DNA of 64,000 bases from Cylicocyclus nassatus (taxonomy: Eukaryota; Nematoda; Chromadorea; Rhabditida; Strongylidae): the NCBI GenBank assembly GCA_958299035.1, contig CATQJL010000001.1, positions 2,294,001 through 2,358,000 of the forward strand, given 5' to 3'. Under the pieces are notes generated by a model that saw only the letters and a program-made list of their open reading frames with translations, did not search any database and was not told where the DNA came from. The position numbers and the translations under genes are program-made. Each line of letters starts with the position of its first letter. The stretch's first letter is position 1. This document shows positions 22,790-33,039 of the stretch, piece after piece.

Positions 22790-23620
22790 TAACGATACAC
22801 CCCGCGATTCCGTCAGATCGCTACATCCACGCAACTTGGCGTTTTGCAAAATGGCGTTTTGCAACTTGGATGTCTACAGATTAATCGTGCATTGATATTG
22901 AATATATAGGCGCGTAGCTTTCGTAGGTTTTCGCAAAAGTTACGAATCTGGTTCAATCCACGTGCGTTTACGAATAATTATGAAACCTAAGGCATATCTC
23001 ACGCGATTCGGCCAAATCGCGCGTTCACGCGACCTGGCACCTTGCCAAATATCTCCCATATTAATCGTACGCGGTCCTCCATACACAGGCGCGTAGCTTC
23101 TGCGATTTGTTGCAAACCGATCAAGTCCCGTCTTAACAAACCACTTTGATGACTTACTATGGATAGTCGTTCCGTTACCACATCGCGCAGCGACTGGAAT
23201 CGCGCGAGGTATGTCTTAGGCCCGATACAGGCGATCTTTTCAGCAGTTGACGCAAGGGTGTTGAACCGAGATTTCGCTTACGAGAATTATGATAATGCCG
23301 AATCGTGCAGCGACCAAAGTCGCGCCAGGTCGATGTCTTATTCATCGTCAGCAACTGATTCCCTTAGATTCGCGGCGACACGCGATCTGGAAATTTGCCA
23401 AATGTCTGCAAATGCGCCGCGTATCGAATTCAAGCGCATAGGCGCATAGATTTCGTAAACTTATGCTACATGCCGCACCTTGCTTTTAGAGTATGCGCCT
23501 ACTGAAGATTATGAACAATCGCAGCAATTATAATCGCGATGTCTTATATTGTCGATGCGATGAATCGCGGACCAATAAAAGATTATATCTCATGAATGGA
23601 TCGCCCAATAGGACCTTTGT
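22790..23620. repeat. Degenerate direct repeats with GCGATTC...GGCGCGTAGCTT text
   Basis: Three diverged copies start near 22804, 23003 and 23366. Each has the order GATTC-x-GATCGC or CACGCGA, then TTGGCRTTTTGC/TTGCCAAAT, then an AT-rich link, then TAGGCGCGTAGCTT or AGGCGCATAGATTT. CpG-containing TCGCG words are unusually dense. Further weak units with GATGTCTTA occur near 23210, 23333 and 23540. Non-coding repeat of unknown type. Confidence 0.5.
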
Positions 23621-23660
23621 ATTAGTGACTAAAAATGGAAATGCCAACAAGGAAAGATTG

Positions 23661-23710
23661 AGTGATCTTTCCACTTCAAGCAGCATTCTGCTTGAAGTGG
23701 AAAAATCACT
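23661..23710. repeat. Near-perfect hairpin
   Basis: TTTCCACTTCAAGCAG (23668-23683) is followed by a 4-base loop CATT and its exact complement CTGCTTGAAGTGGAAA. AGTGAT and ATCACT pair outside that, with a small bulge. The loop is too short for a typical microRNA precursor; a tiny foldback element is the simplest reading. Confidence 0.7.
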
Positions 23711-24365
23711 AACTTTGGCTCTTCTTGTATGTATTATAAAATAAATTATAAATTAAGTTATGTGTTATCATGACCGCCTTTGAAATGCTGATGTGAGATC
23801 TGGTTTTCCTATCTGCTAAACAACTCATGGACGAGGTTACGGTTTGTTTGGGTCACTTGGCACTGAATTTGGTTGCTTGTTGCGGAACCAAAGTAGGCAA
23901 ATATAATAGTTTTAAAACTATTTCAAGAAATTATTCATATTCAAGAAGTATTTGTCAGATTCTCAGGTATGTGGGCTTGGAGCGTAATCATTGCGAATTC
24001 AGGTTATCCAGACAGTACTTATCCATGCCATCTAAAGCAGAGAAGTGCCTTTGATTTTGCCTAGTAACTAGCACATATGGAAGGTCCTTGTGTACTGCGT
24101 TTAAAGGCATCTTGACTTGTATGCAACTCATCGCGAAAAGCGCTACGAGATAAATGCCTTCCTTAATAAGCGCTTTTAGCTAACAATAAGTTCATCCCGT
24201 AAGATTCTGCTAGTGTAAATAATAACTACGACTCGAATACTAAACGCAAGTATCGTTAAAAATTTATGATTTTCTCATGAGATCGCTCAACAACAATATG
24301 TATATGAAAATTGATTACGCACAATAACACGCAGTTCCTCAGCGTGAGAAACACGAGTGGCCTCT

Positions 24366-24635
24366 TCACTTCTTTGTGTACGAGGCGAGGGAGAGCTCTG
24401 AACCGGATGTATTGGCACCGGCTGAGTCCTGACGTTTGAACATTTTCTTGATGAGCTTTTTGACGGGATTTTCTATTTTCGGAGCAGGCTGTTTTTCCTT
24501 TATTGGTGCACAATTATAGAAATGCAGTTTGTTGTCATCGTCACAGTACACACCGTAGGTCTAAAAATCGTACTGCAAATCAACCAACGAAAAATCTTTA
24601 CGCTAAATTTGCAAACATACCTGATCGGAATTCAT
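24366..24635 (-). CDS. Small two-exon gene, 69-residue basic protein of unknown function
   Basis: Exon 1 (24635-24621) encodes MNSDQ and ends CAG before GTATGT. A 60-bp intron ends TTTTTAG, and exon 2 (24560-24366) runs phase 0 to TGA. The joined protein has 69 residues. It starts with an acidic, Tyr/Cys-containing part (TYGVYCDDDNKLHFYNC), followed by a Pro/Lys linker and a basic amphipathic stretch (PVKKLIKKMFKR), and ends in a Ser-rich tail finishing KK. No signal peptide or membrane segment is visible. The splice sites are good and the codons look ordinary, unlike the surrounding repeats. I do not recognise a family. The second exon could instead be the 3' end of a longer gene, because the frame upstream of the ATG stays open for a short way. 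Confidence 0.55.
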
Positions 24636-25669
24636 TTGAAAAAAAAATGGGTTACGTAGGAGTGAGTGATATTTGTTCTCGGATTGTTGAATTTATAGTG
24701 AGTTGACAGGACGAAGGCGGGGTATGTTTGCTTATCCCGATCTGACATCTTATCATCAGTATCTGATATCATCAGATACTCAACGAACTTCTTATCCCCC
24801 CCTCTCCTACCCGCCCTTCCCTTTCCGCGACTAAACATATTTCAGGCTATAAAGTAAAAACAGACTCAGGATTGAATTTTTTGTTAATGTCTAGAATCAT
24901 AATCAAAATACATTTAGAGGTAACAATCTACTGGCTATCTCAGTTATATTTAACGGGTGCCTTTCAAAATTGAGCCTTTTTTATGGACAGAAAGAACCGA
25001 TGATTTCCGAATAATCAGAAGTATAGCAAAATGTTCACAAAGACTACCTGCGTTAAATAATGTGCCTTAAATTTTAAATTTTCACTCTGTAACTTCAGTA
25101 ATCATGTAGCACATGTACCTATTTATCTAAGCGCGATTATTAACGTCCGCTTTGGAATCTTCTTTGAGCTGGGTGTGTTTGACGTAATATCCTGAGTAAA
25201 AAGACGCGTGTAAGGCTGCTCGCATTGTGCACACATATAATCATCATCACGAGGTAGGATACACCTTTAGAAACACTCCACGCACACTTTGAGAGCTTGT
25301 AAATAAACACAGCAACCAGTGATCGCAGGTCTCGAAAAAAGATCGTCTCGCTTGTGATATGCGTCGTGCACATGATTGTTTTGAAGTCTTCGTACTGTGA
25401 TGCGAGCAAGAAAGCTGGATTGTGTGGCATATAACCACTTACGAATCATGCAAAACTGCCTAGTATCGTTTGCTTAGTTCCTTCTCTAACATGGCGAAAT
25501 ATTTCTGAGCATAAGGTCCGTCCATCATGTAGGCAACAGCGATAGTGGGAAATAATATACATTGCTTCTGAGTGCAGCTTGATTTTAATGAGCATCAAAT
25601 AAACTGAACTGTCACGTGTCTCATAAGCGACTGGACAAGAACACTCCTTAAACTTGAGTAATCGGATCT
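24636..25669. other. Upstream region of the small gene, no other gene seen
   Basis: A short palindrome AGTATCTGATATCATCAGATACT lies at about 24757-24779. The rest shows no supported exon or repeat. Confidence 0.4.
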
Positions 25670-26388
25670 TTATTATATCAGGTTGTAGAATGTTCTTTCG
25701 CAACAAATTCAAAAATTCATAACTTCTGAATTTTCCAATCGATTGGACCGCTTCGATTTCTGTTTGAAAGAGTAAGTCATGCTCTTTATAATGACATCTT
25801 AGCTGCTTACTATTGATCATCTGTTGCATAGATAGGAGCGATAGAAAAAAATTAGTCAAAATTCGAATTTTCTGTGTAGGGTCATGAAAAATCGGATACT
25901 TGCAACAAAAATCGCAGCAGTCAGTATTATAGGTTCCATTATCTGCTCTTTCTAATTGTGCAAAGTTTGCGCAGCTTCTCTATGAAAAGTTATGATTTTC
26001 GAGCAAGCAGTACAAAAGGGCGAATCTGATTTATTTTGGCATTTTTCAGAAAAATCATAACTTTTCAGAGAGACGCTCAATCGGCGCAAACTTTGCACTG
26101 TTAGAAAGAGCTGGTGAAAGAACCTACAAAACCGACTGTTCCGATTTTTGTTGCACGTTTCCGATTTTTTATGACCCTACACAAAAAACTCGAATTTTGA
26201 CTAATTTTCTTCTATCGCTCCTATCTATGCAACAGATGATCATTAGTAAGCAGTCAAGATGTCATTATAAAGAGCATGACTTGCTCTTTCATAAAGAAAT
26301 AAGAGCGGTCCAATCGGTTGGAAAATTCAGAAGTGAATTTTTGAATTTGGTGCGAAAGAACTTTCGGTACAAGCTAATAAAAACAGTT
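25670..26388. mobile_element. Long foldback element
   Basis: Two inverted arms of about 330 bp meet near 26025. The left arm contains TTCTTTCGCAACAAATTC (25692-25709), CTGAATTTTCCAATCGATTG, AAGTCATGCTCTTTATAATG and GATAGGAGCGATAG; the right arm carries all of these as complements in reverse order, ending near 26365. Identity is high but not perfect. No coding capacity; target duplication not identified. Confidence 0.8.
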
Positions 26389-26649
26389 AACAAACAAAAC
26401 GGATAAAACAAGTAACAGGATGTCATTAAATGAGATCCGAGCTATAAATAGTGCAATGTAATAAGGAAAGGCACAAATGAGTGACATCAATGTCAAAGTA
26501 AATGGCGAGAGCTGTACAAGCGAATTACTCTGGCTGTGCGCTGACAGTATTATGCACGAGACCACATCATCAAGCCACAGATACGTGCGACATCCCACTG
26601 ATAGCAAAACAACATGAGGAATTCACACTTGTTGAGAAAATCGATGCAA

Positions 26650-27357
26650 TCTTATTATATGTGTAAAGCTGAATGTCTGTTTGTATGTATGTCTGTATGT
26701 ACATCTGTTCTGAATAGAAAATTTTATTTCTGAACCGATCTGGACTAAACTTGGCACACACACTTCGGGCCCGGCGGGTGTCATAGGATACTTTTCGTCA
26801 TCGATCGACATCGATTTCATCGATTTTTATCGGTTTTTTTTTGTAAAGTTTGACCTGCGGGGAATCGAGCATGCTGATTACGAATACAATATTATTTAGA
26901 ATTATCTAATACTTTTATCGATTTTATCGATTTTTTTGCAAAGTTTGAGCTACGGAGCTGGGGTTGGCACAGGGGGTAATCGAGCATGCTGATTACGAGT
27001 ACAGTATTAGTTTGGCGCTATTCGGCTATCCGAGCCACAAAATTTTTTTGTGGTAGAGCTTGCTCAGACTTCGAGTATAAGGGTTATCTTACATGCTGAT
27101 TACAGACATCACACTTTCTCCGCAGAACGTCTTCCCGTGTGGTTACGATAGTGTAGGTAGGAAGTCAAAATTATGAACTCGACTAGAGTTCGATCCAGAG
27201 AACTTATTCGACATGCTGATTACGAATATCATACTCTCTCTGCACATTGGGACCTTTTCATAGAGCTGTGGTGGTTATACGGTATGGGATCAAAAACATA
27301 GATTTGCTTTGAACTTCGTCTAGGGTAGTCATTTAGCGCGCTGAACATGAATATCAT
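26650..27357 (+). mobile_element. Helitron 5' end followed by periodic internal repeats
   Basis: The Helitron-type start TCTTATTATATGTGTAAAGC follows an A at 26649 and leads into CTGAATGTCTGTTTGTATGT, as in the complete element at 31611. Then come ACCGATCTGG, CACACTTCGGGCCC and CATCGATCGACATCGAT shared with that element. Beyond it, CATGCTGATTACGAATA-like units recur at 26870, 26985, 27092 and 27212, spaced 107-120 bp apart, with a weak fifth near 27340. The matching 3' CTRR end was not found nearby; related text in the opposite orientation at about 28600-29010 suggests the element was rearranged. Confidence 0.65.
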
Positions 27358-27360
27358 GCT

Positions 27361-27518
27361 GTGGCCATATTCATCAACGAACCTAGTGGGTTCCACAAAC
27401 CACTGGGTTAGTGCTTTTGATGAATATCGATTCTACCCTGGAGTAGAATCGATATTCATCAAAAGCACTATCCCAATGGGTTCCGTAACCCACTGGGTTC
27501 GTTTATGAATACGGCCAC
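27361..27518. mobile_element. Palindromic MITE with GTGGCCATATTCAT ends
   Basis: Left end GTGGCCATATTCATCAACGA and right end TCGTTTATGAATACGGCCAC are complementary, and the arms meet at a central palindrome GAATCGATATTCATCAAAAG on one side and its complement on the other. Nearly the whole 158 bp forms a single hairpin. Confidence 0.75.
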
Positions 27519-28000
27519 TGATTTCGCAGGATAGTGTTTCTTGGGTTACGGTGGGTGTAGATGGGTCGAAGTTCCAGATTTGCTCATAACCTTACCTGTA
27601 ACGGTTCACAAGTATATCGCTTATGAATATAATGCTTGCTCGCTGTCATAACGCATTAGTGAAGCTATGGTGGGTTGTAGGGCTTGAATGGACATTTTTT
27701 CGCTTTCGGGCCAATTTAGATCCCGGATATTCACGAAATGGGGAAACGGTCGCTTTGCATGGCGGTCTCTAGCGTCATCCTGTAACCTTCCCAACGCGTA
27801 ACGCACGCGGCAAATCTCCCTCCCCCTGTTTTTGCTTAGGCAAAAGCCGCCGAAGGGTGTATCGCGGCGGCAGTGGTCCTATAAGAAAAGCATTACGGTC
27901 GTGGGAAATCTTCTGTACCACACGAATTGCCTTTATCATGGGGATTGAGTACGATATTCTCGAAACAGCACATTAGGTAACGCTTTGCCAAGGTTTCAGG

Positions 28001-28384
28001 CACTCAGACAGTCGATGGGATACCTCCGGAGCAGAAGTGGCAGGGTCGCAGGCTTTCCCCAGCGGAGGACTGCCACTTCGCGCTCCGGAGCCCTGCCATT
28101 TCACGCATTTTTGTGCTCCGGGGCTCTCCCAAAAGTGGCGCACCTCCAGAGCAGAGATTTGCGCGTCGCGGAAGGGGTCCCATTCGTCCTGTTTGTGACG
28201 TCACCGTGACGTCACGGTGAATGAATGGGACCCCTCTCCGTGACGCGCAAATCTCTGCTCCGGACGTGCACCACTTTTTGGAGAGCCTCGGAGCACAAAA
28301 ATGCGTGAAATGGCAGGGCTCCGGAGCGCGAAGTGGCAGACTCGCGCCATATGCCCGCCTGAGGTATCCGTTCGACTGTCTGAG
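28001..28384. mobile_element. Foldback element with TCAGACAGTCGA ends
   Basis: Inverted arms of about 185 bp. Ends are TCAGACAGTCGATGGGATAC and, as complement, TCAGACAGTCGAACGGATAC. The arms share GCTCCGGAGC, TTTCACGCATTTTTGTGCTC and CAGAGATTTGCGCGTC. The centre is the perfect palindrome TGACGTCACCGTGACGTCAC (28197-28216), containing two CRE-like TGACGTCA sites. The termini resemble those of the element at 29018-30089. Confidence 0.8.
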
Positions 28385-28397
28385 CAGGGTCGTGTTA

Positions 28398-28599
28398 GGC
28401 CCCGGGCAGACTTCACACGATTTGATCGTCGCGACTAAGTCGCGACGAGACAACTGTTACAACATCATTCCATGCCGATCAACTTGCATTCGGTTGTGAT
28501 ACTTTTCCAGCCCGAAATTTTTGAATGTGAAATGAAAATGAATGGAAATCTTGGTGATTAGATCGCGACGATTGAGTCGCGTGAAGTCTGTCCGGGGCC
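28398..28599. mobile_element. PIF/Harbinger-like MITE, copy 2
   Basis: GGCCCCGGGCAGACTTCACA and, as complement, GGCCCCGGACAGACTTCACG are flanked by perfect TTA repeats (28395-28397 and 28600-28602). Three-base TTA duplication and GGSCC-like termini fit PIF/Harbinger. Same internal blocks as copy 1 at 22476-22702. 202 bp, non-coding. Confidence 0.75.
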
Positions 28600-28602
28600 T
28601 TA

Positions 28603-29015
28603 CTCGCTGCCATGTATCTACCGTAACTTTGCGTAAAGGTCTCAAAACGCAAGGAGAGTGTTTTAAACGTGGTCAAGGGTCGAATTTCTCTAGACCGAGT
28701 TTCAGCCAAAACTGAGTTTTTGCCTTTCTGTAGTATACCTACCATAATTCAGTGAAAACGCCCCTAAATGCCGAAGGAGTATGATATTCCTAATCAGCAT
28801 TTCAAATTAGCCCCCCTAAGCAAAGTTTCAGCGAAATCCATGATCCTAGCTTCTTACGTGTACCCACCGTGAACCAAGAAAATGGCGCTATCGCGCGAAA
28901 TGACTACGATATTCTCATCAGCGGCTTGAATAACCCCCATATACCGAGTTTGAGCAAGATCCATCACAAAAACATTCTGGGGCCCGGATAGCCGAATAAC
29001 GCCATCACTTTTAGT
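28603..29015 (-). repeat. Helitron-type internal repeats in inverted orientation
   Basis: On the minus strand this stretch carries AATGCTGATTAGGAATATCA (about 28779-28798) and a weaker copy near 28915. Near 28986-29001 GGATAGCCGAATAACGCC mirrors GGCGCTATTCGGCTATCC at 27016-27033. It looks like the other arm of the region that starts at 26650. Confidence 0.5.
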
Positions 29016-29017
29016 TA

Positions 29018-30089
29018 CTCAGATAGTCGCCGGGGGCAGGCGGTTCGCAAACTCGCGTTTTTCTGCAAGCGGTCAGCAGAATTTTGAGGCATGGCCAAAA
29101 CTTCAGCGAGCGGTACTTCCGTGTTCTGCCAGCGGGCAGCAATACAAAATCTTCTGCAAGCGCCTGTCAAGTTTTTTTTTCAGCGAGCTCTGGCCAAACT
29201 TTCAACATGCGCTCAGACTCTTTTTACGCAGTTTTGGGCGTCGAGCAAAGGTAACACTCTACATAGCAGAGGTGCCATCGATGGTTTGATTACCCGAGTT
29301 TGGGGTGCTTTCTCTCAGCGGAAGGTACCTACGGGCTGTGCGGTCCTCCATAAAGGACCGTGCGGCCCTCAATAATTTTGCATATTCTCGCGGAAAGTGC
29401 GCGAGAATGCGTCCACTGCACCGCAACTAATATATAGAAAAACCGCGATTGTTCTTCGAGCATGACTAAAAATTGGCAAACATTTTTTTCAAATTACTGC
29501 AAGCGGACCGCAAGAAATCAGAGAAATATTTCCCGGGCCCGCTTGCCCAAAAATCGCATGGCCGCCTTCCCCCGCCTTTTCTATCTGAGTATTTTCATCA
29601 CTCTATGCGATAACGAAACACTGATGTTTGACCTGTTGATGATCTTCAGATACTCAGATAATTGCCGGAGCAGGCGGCCATGCGATTTGTGGGCAGGCGG
29701 GCACCGGAAAGATAGTTCGCTAAATTTTGCGGTCCGCTTGCAGATATTTGGAAGAATTTTGGCAAAATTTCAGACGAATGCTCGGAGAACAATTGCAGTT
29801 TTTTCATAGATTAGTTGCGGCCACTGCGCCGCAACTAATCTATTTCCCAACTAATTCCCATGTAGAGTACTACCTGTGCTCGGCGTACGCCCGAAACTTT
29901 GTAACAAGAGTCAGAGCGCCCGCTGAAAACTTGGCCAGCGCTCGCTGAAAGAAATCATTTGACGACCGCTTGCAGAAAATTTCATATTGCGGCTGACAGA
30001 ACATACGACAGCAAAGGAAGTACCGCTTGCGCTGAGCGTTGGCAAGAAAACTCGAGTTTGCGGACAGCCTCCCCCGGCGATTGTCTGAG
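29018..30089. mobile_element. Large TA-flanked foldback element with internal inverted repeats
   Basis: Ends CTCAGATAGTCGCCGGGGGC and, as complement, CTCAGACAATCGCCGGGGGA are followed by GGTTCGCAAACTCG-like text on both sides. TA flanks both ends (29016-29017 and 30090-30091). A second inverted repeat lies inside (GATGGCC-type arms about 29540-29600 and 29650-29710, with GCATGGCCGCCTTCCCCCGC against its complement), and GTTGCGGCCACTGCGCCGCAAC forms a palindrome near 29815-29836. Non-coding, 1072 bp. Confidence 0.7.
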
Positions 30090-30421
30090 TATGGCCTAGA
30101 ATGAAAGAGTACTGTAACCAGCTGGTTGCTTACAAATTCATACTGCCGACTGGCTACAATATCATCAAAGAAGATCGGCTAGCGATGTAACCATGATTGA
30201 ACCATCACATCATATTATGGCTTCAGTCAGATTGCTACTATTCCACATATTTTGTCCAGCCATTTAAGAAAGTCGCTGCATTTCTATACTTCCCAGATTC
30301 ATCTGAGCATAGTCATGCCTACAACTGCCACAAAGATACAGTGAAGGTTTAAAAACACACGTGCTATTGAGGTGCACAAAAGCTGGTAATATTTGAACAA
30401 CTTACAACACCACCCGCAGAA

Positions 30422-32389
30422 TGTGCAAAATTTTCGTAAGTGTCGCGGAATTCGGGTATTCCGCGAAAATCCGCGACATTCCCGGAATATCGCAAATTAC
30501 GCAGCGCTATAACTTCCTTCGGAATGAGTATATTCTGAATCCGAAAGCAGCATTGTGTTCAACTCGTCAGGGCGAATCTTTCAAAATACATCATGTCCTT
30601 TTCACCTCGTTTCCAGTTTTCTCAAATTCTTCTCCAGAGGAATGCTTCAAGGCGCTGCGTTACATCCCTTCCCAAGGATGTAACGCAGCGCCAAATTTTT
30701 TTACCAAAAAAATTCCTGTAAGTACCACTTGATAGTGTTGTTTTTGTAGATTACAGTGCGCTAGAAAGCAGCCGCAGACTTCTCTCCAAAAGGGGTAGAA
30801 GCGTTGGTGAATTGCGAAAAAATCACGCGTTTTCAAATTCTGTCCATCGCAACTTTCTTTGAAGTGAATATTTTCTGAGTCCGAAAAGAGCTTTGTGCTC
30901 AGCTAATCGAGGCGAATCTTTGATTATACGAAATGTTCTTGCTATTTCGATTTCAGTATTCTTGAAGCTTTTGGGGCGTCTCTTCGCAAAGGCGTAAGGC
31001 AGCGCGTACTGCCCCCAATTTCCGAAAAAAAAATCCCTCGATAGTACTTTTTTTTGTAAATTATGAGGCCCCAAGAATTAACCGCACACTTCTTTGCAAA
31101 GGAAATAGAAGGGCTGGTGAATTTTGGAAAAATTATTTTCTGAATTTTTCTCACCGTAACTCTAAAATGTGGAGTTCTCTTGCCAAGCAATGTGATTTTG
31201 TAACCGATCTTTAGGAGATGCTCGGGTGATTTCATTTTCTCGTTTTACGTTCTGAAGCTCGCCGATGGATTTTCGTTAAAATGTTGATGATGTTGAATTG
31301 TGAGGAGACTTCGCTTAAAGAGGTTTGAGGCGGAGAGGCGGACACGCTTTGTGAAAAAACCTGGTCTTTGAGGAATGTAGGGTCTTTCTGCAAAGATATG
31401 GTGAGGTAGCGTAACTGAGTCAAGAAAGTGCGCAACTTTGCCCGCAGATATGTCCTCATGAACTTCGCCCAAAATCTAAAGATCGCATACTTTGTCGAAA
31501 TTTCCACCATGAGTGTTTGCATGACATTCTAATTGCAAATATCCTGTTCACTTTGCCCAAGGAATCCCACTGTATTGAATGTAATGGTTGGGTGTGCTTT
31601 AGCTGCTTAATCTTATATATAAAGCTGAATGTCTGTTTGTCTGTCTGTCTGTATGTCTGTCTGTATGTCTGTCTGTCTGTATGTATGTACGTATGTTCCG
31701 AATACAAATTTTTATTTCTGAACCGATCGGGACCAAACTTGGCACACATATACTTCAGGGCAGGGAGCGTGTCATAGGCTACTTTTCGTTATCGATCGAT
31801 ATCGATTTTATTGATTTTTTGCAAAATTCGAGCTAGAGGGCTGGGATTTGGCAGAGGGGGGTAATCGAGCATGCTGATCACCCCTTCGGGGTGATCAGCA
31901 TGCTCGATTACCCCCCTGTGCAAAATCCTAGCCCCCTAGCTCAAATTTTGCAAAAAATCGGTAAAATCGACATCGATCGATAACGAAAAGTGGGCTGTGA
32001 CACGCTCCCTGCCCCGAAGTGTATGTGTGCAAAGTTCGGTCCCAATCGGTTCAGAGATAAAAATTTCTATTCGGAACATACGTACACGGGTCTAGCTGGC
32101 AGGCCCGGCGGAGCCGGGCAAGCCAGCTAGTTGAACATATGGAAACGAGATATAGAGGACTGAATATGTCAAAACATTTGCCTTGACGAGCTGAACACAA
32201 TGCTGCTTTCGGATTCAAAATATATTCATTGCAAAGGAAGTTATGGCGCTGCGTAACTTGCGATATTCCGGGAATTTTGCGAACTTTGTGAAATTTCGCA
32301 AAATTCCCGGAATGTCGCGGAATTCCGGGAATGTCGCGGATTTTTGCGAAGTACCCGGAAATCCGCGACATTCACAGGAATTTTGCACA
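30422..32389. mobile_element. Long terminal-inverted-repeat element interrupted by a Helitron
   Basis: Left end TGTGCAAAATTTTCGTAAGT followed by GTCGCGGAATTC; right end, as complement, TGTGCAAAATTCCTGTGAAT followed by GTCGCGG. The arms also share ATATTCTGAATCCGAAAGCA, GCATTGTGTTCA and CGTAA.TTGCGATATTCC text. Between about 30500 and 31260 a unit of roughly 310 bp is repeated about three times in diverged form. The Helitron at 31611-32130 lies inside. No transposase was recognised. Confidence 0.65.
31611..32130 (+). mobile_element. Complete non-autonomous Helitron
   Basis: The element begins TCTTATATATAAAGCTGAAT directly after an A and ends CTAG directly before a T, as Helitrons insert between A and T. 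A GC hairpin GCCCGGCGGAGCCGGGC (32103-32119) lies 11 bases before the end, the classic Helitron 3' signal. A CTGT/CTGTATGT microsatellite follows the 5' end. Most of the interior is an inverted duplication centred on GATCACCCCTTCGGGGTGATC (about 31877-31897), so the right half repeats the 5' region as complement. No Rep/helicase gene, so mobilisation would need a partner in trans. Confidence 0.85.
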
Positions 32390-32594
32390 CTCTATGGGTG
32401 GTATTGTACTAGGGAAGGATCCAGAATCGCAGAGGCGATCTGACGAAAGCACATACCGGATGCGTCTTGTCGAGCTGAATCCAAATTTAACTTCGTTATC
32501 TGCTGCGGACTTCTCCCGAAGAAGTTATGTACGAGTTCAAGTGTCCAAATAGGGCAAACATCTAGTGGCACCTTTCCAAGAATCAGCGGTTCAA

Positions 32595-33039
32595 AGGCAG
32601 TGTCCGGGCAGAAACTCGATTTTGAGATTTTGTGCTTATACGGGCCTATTCGCCATGCTGATTTCAAAAATCTACACTGGAAGGGAGGAAACGGCAAAAA
32701 AGGGTTCTAGTGCAGGAGGGAAACAGCAAGTGGCAGGGACTTCCCCACTGTGAACTCACGCTCCCAGCTTCCGGGGCGCTCTTCTTGATTTCAGTAGCCG
32801 TCCTAACATTGCTACCGACCAAGTGCGAATGATTGACGAAACCGTAAGCGAGAAGATCGCTAGGAAGGCGGAAGCGAATTACAGTGGAGAGGACCCCGCC
32901 CACCTACTGATTTCTTTCCTGTGTTAGAGCCGTTTTTCGCCGTTTTCACGCTCTACAATGTGCATTTTCGGATTCAGGTAGCAAATAGGCCCGAGTAAGC
33001 ACAAAATGTCAAAATCGAGTTTTTGCCCGGGCACTGTCT
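32595..33039. mobile_element. AGGCAGTGTCC element (TTAA family), second copy
   Basis: AGGCAGTGTCCGGGCAGAAA on the left and, as complement at the right, AGACAGTGCCCGGGCAAAAA. The inner arms pair as well (GTGCTTATACGGGCCTATT against AATAGGCCCGAGTAAGCAC). Flanks TCAA and TAAA look like decayed TTAA. Related to 14275-14677. Confidence 0.7.
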
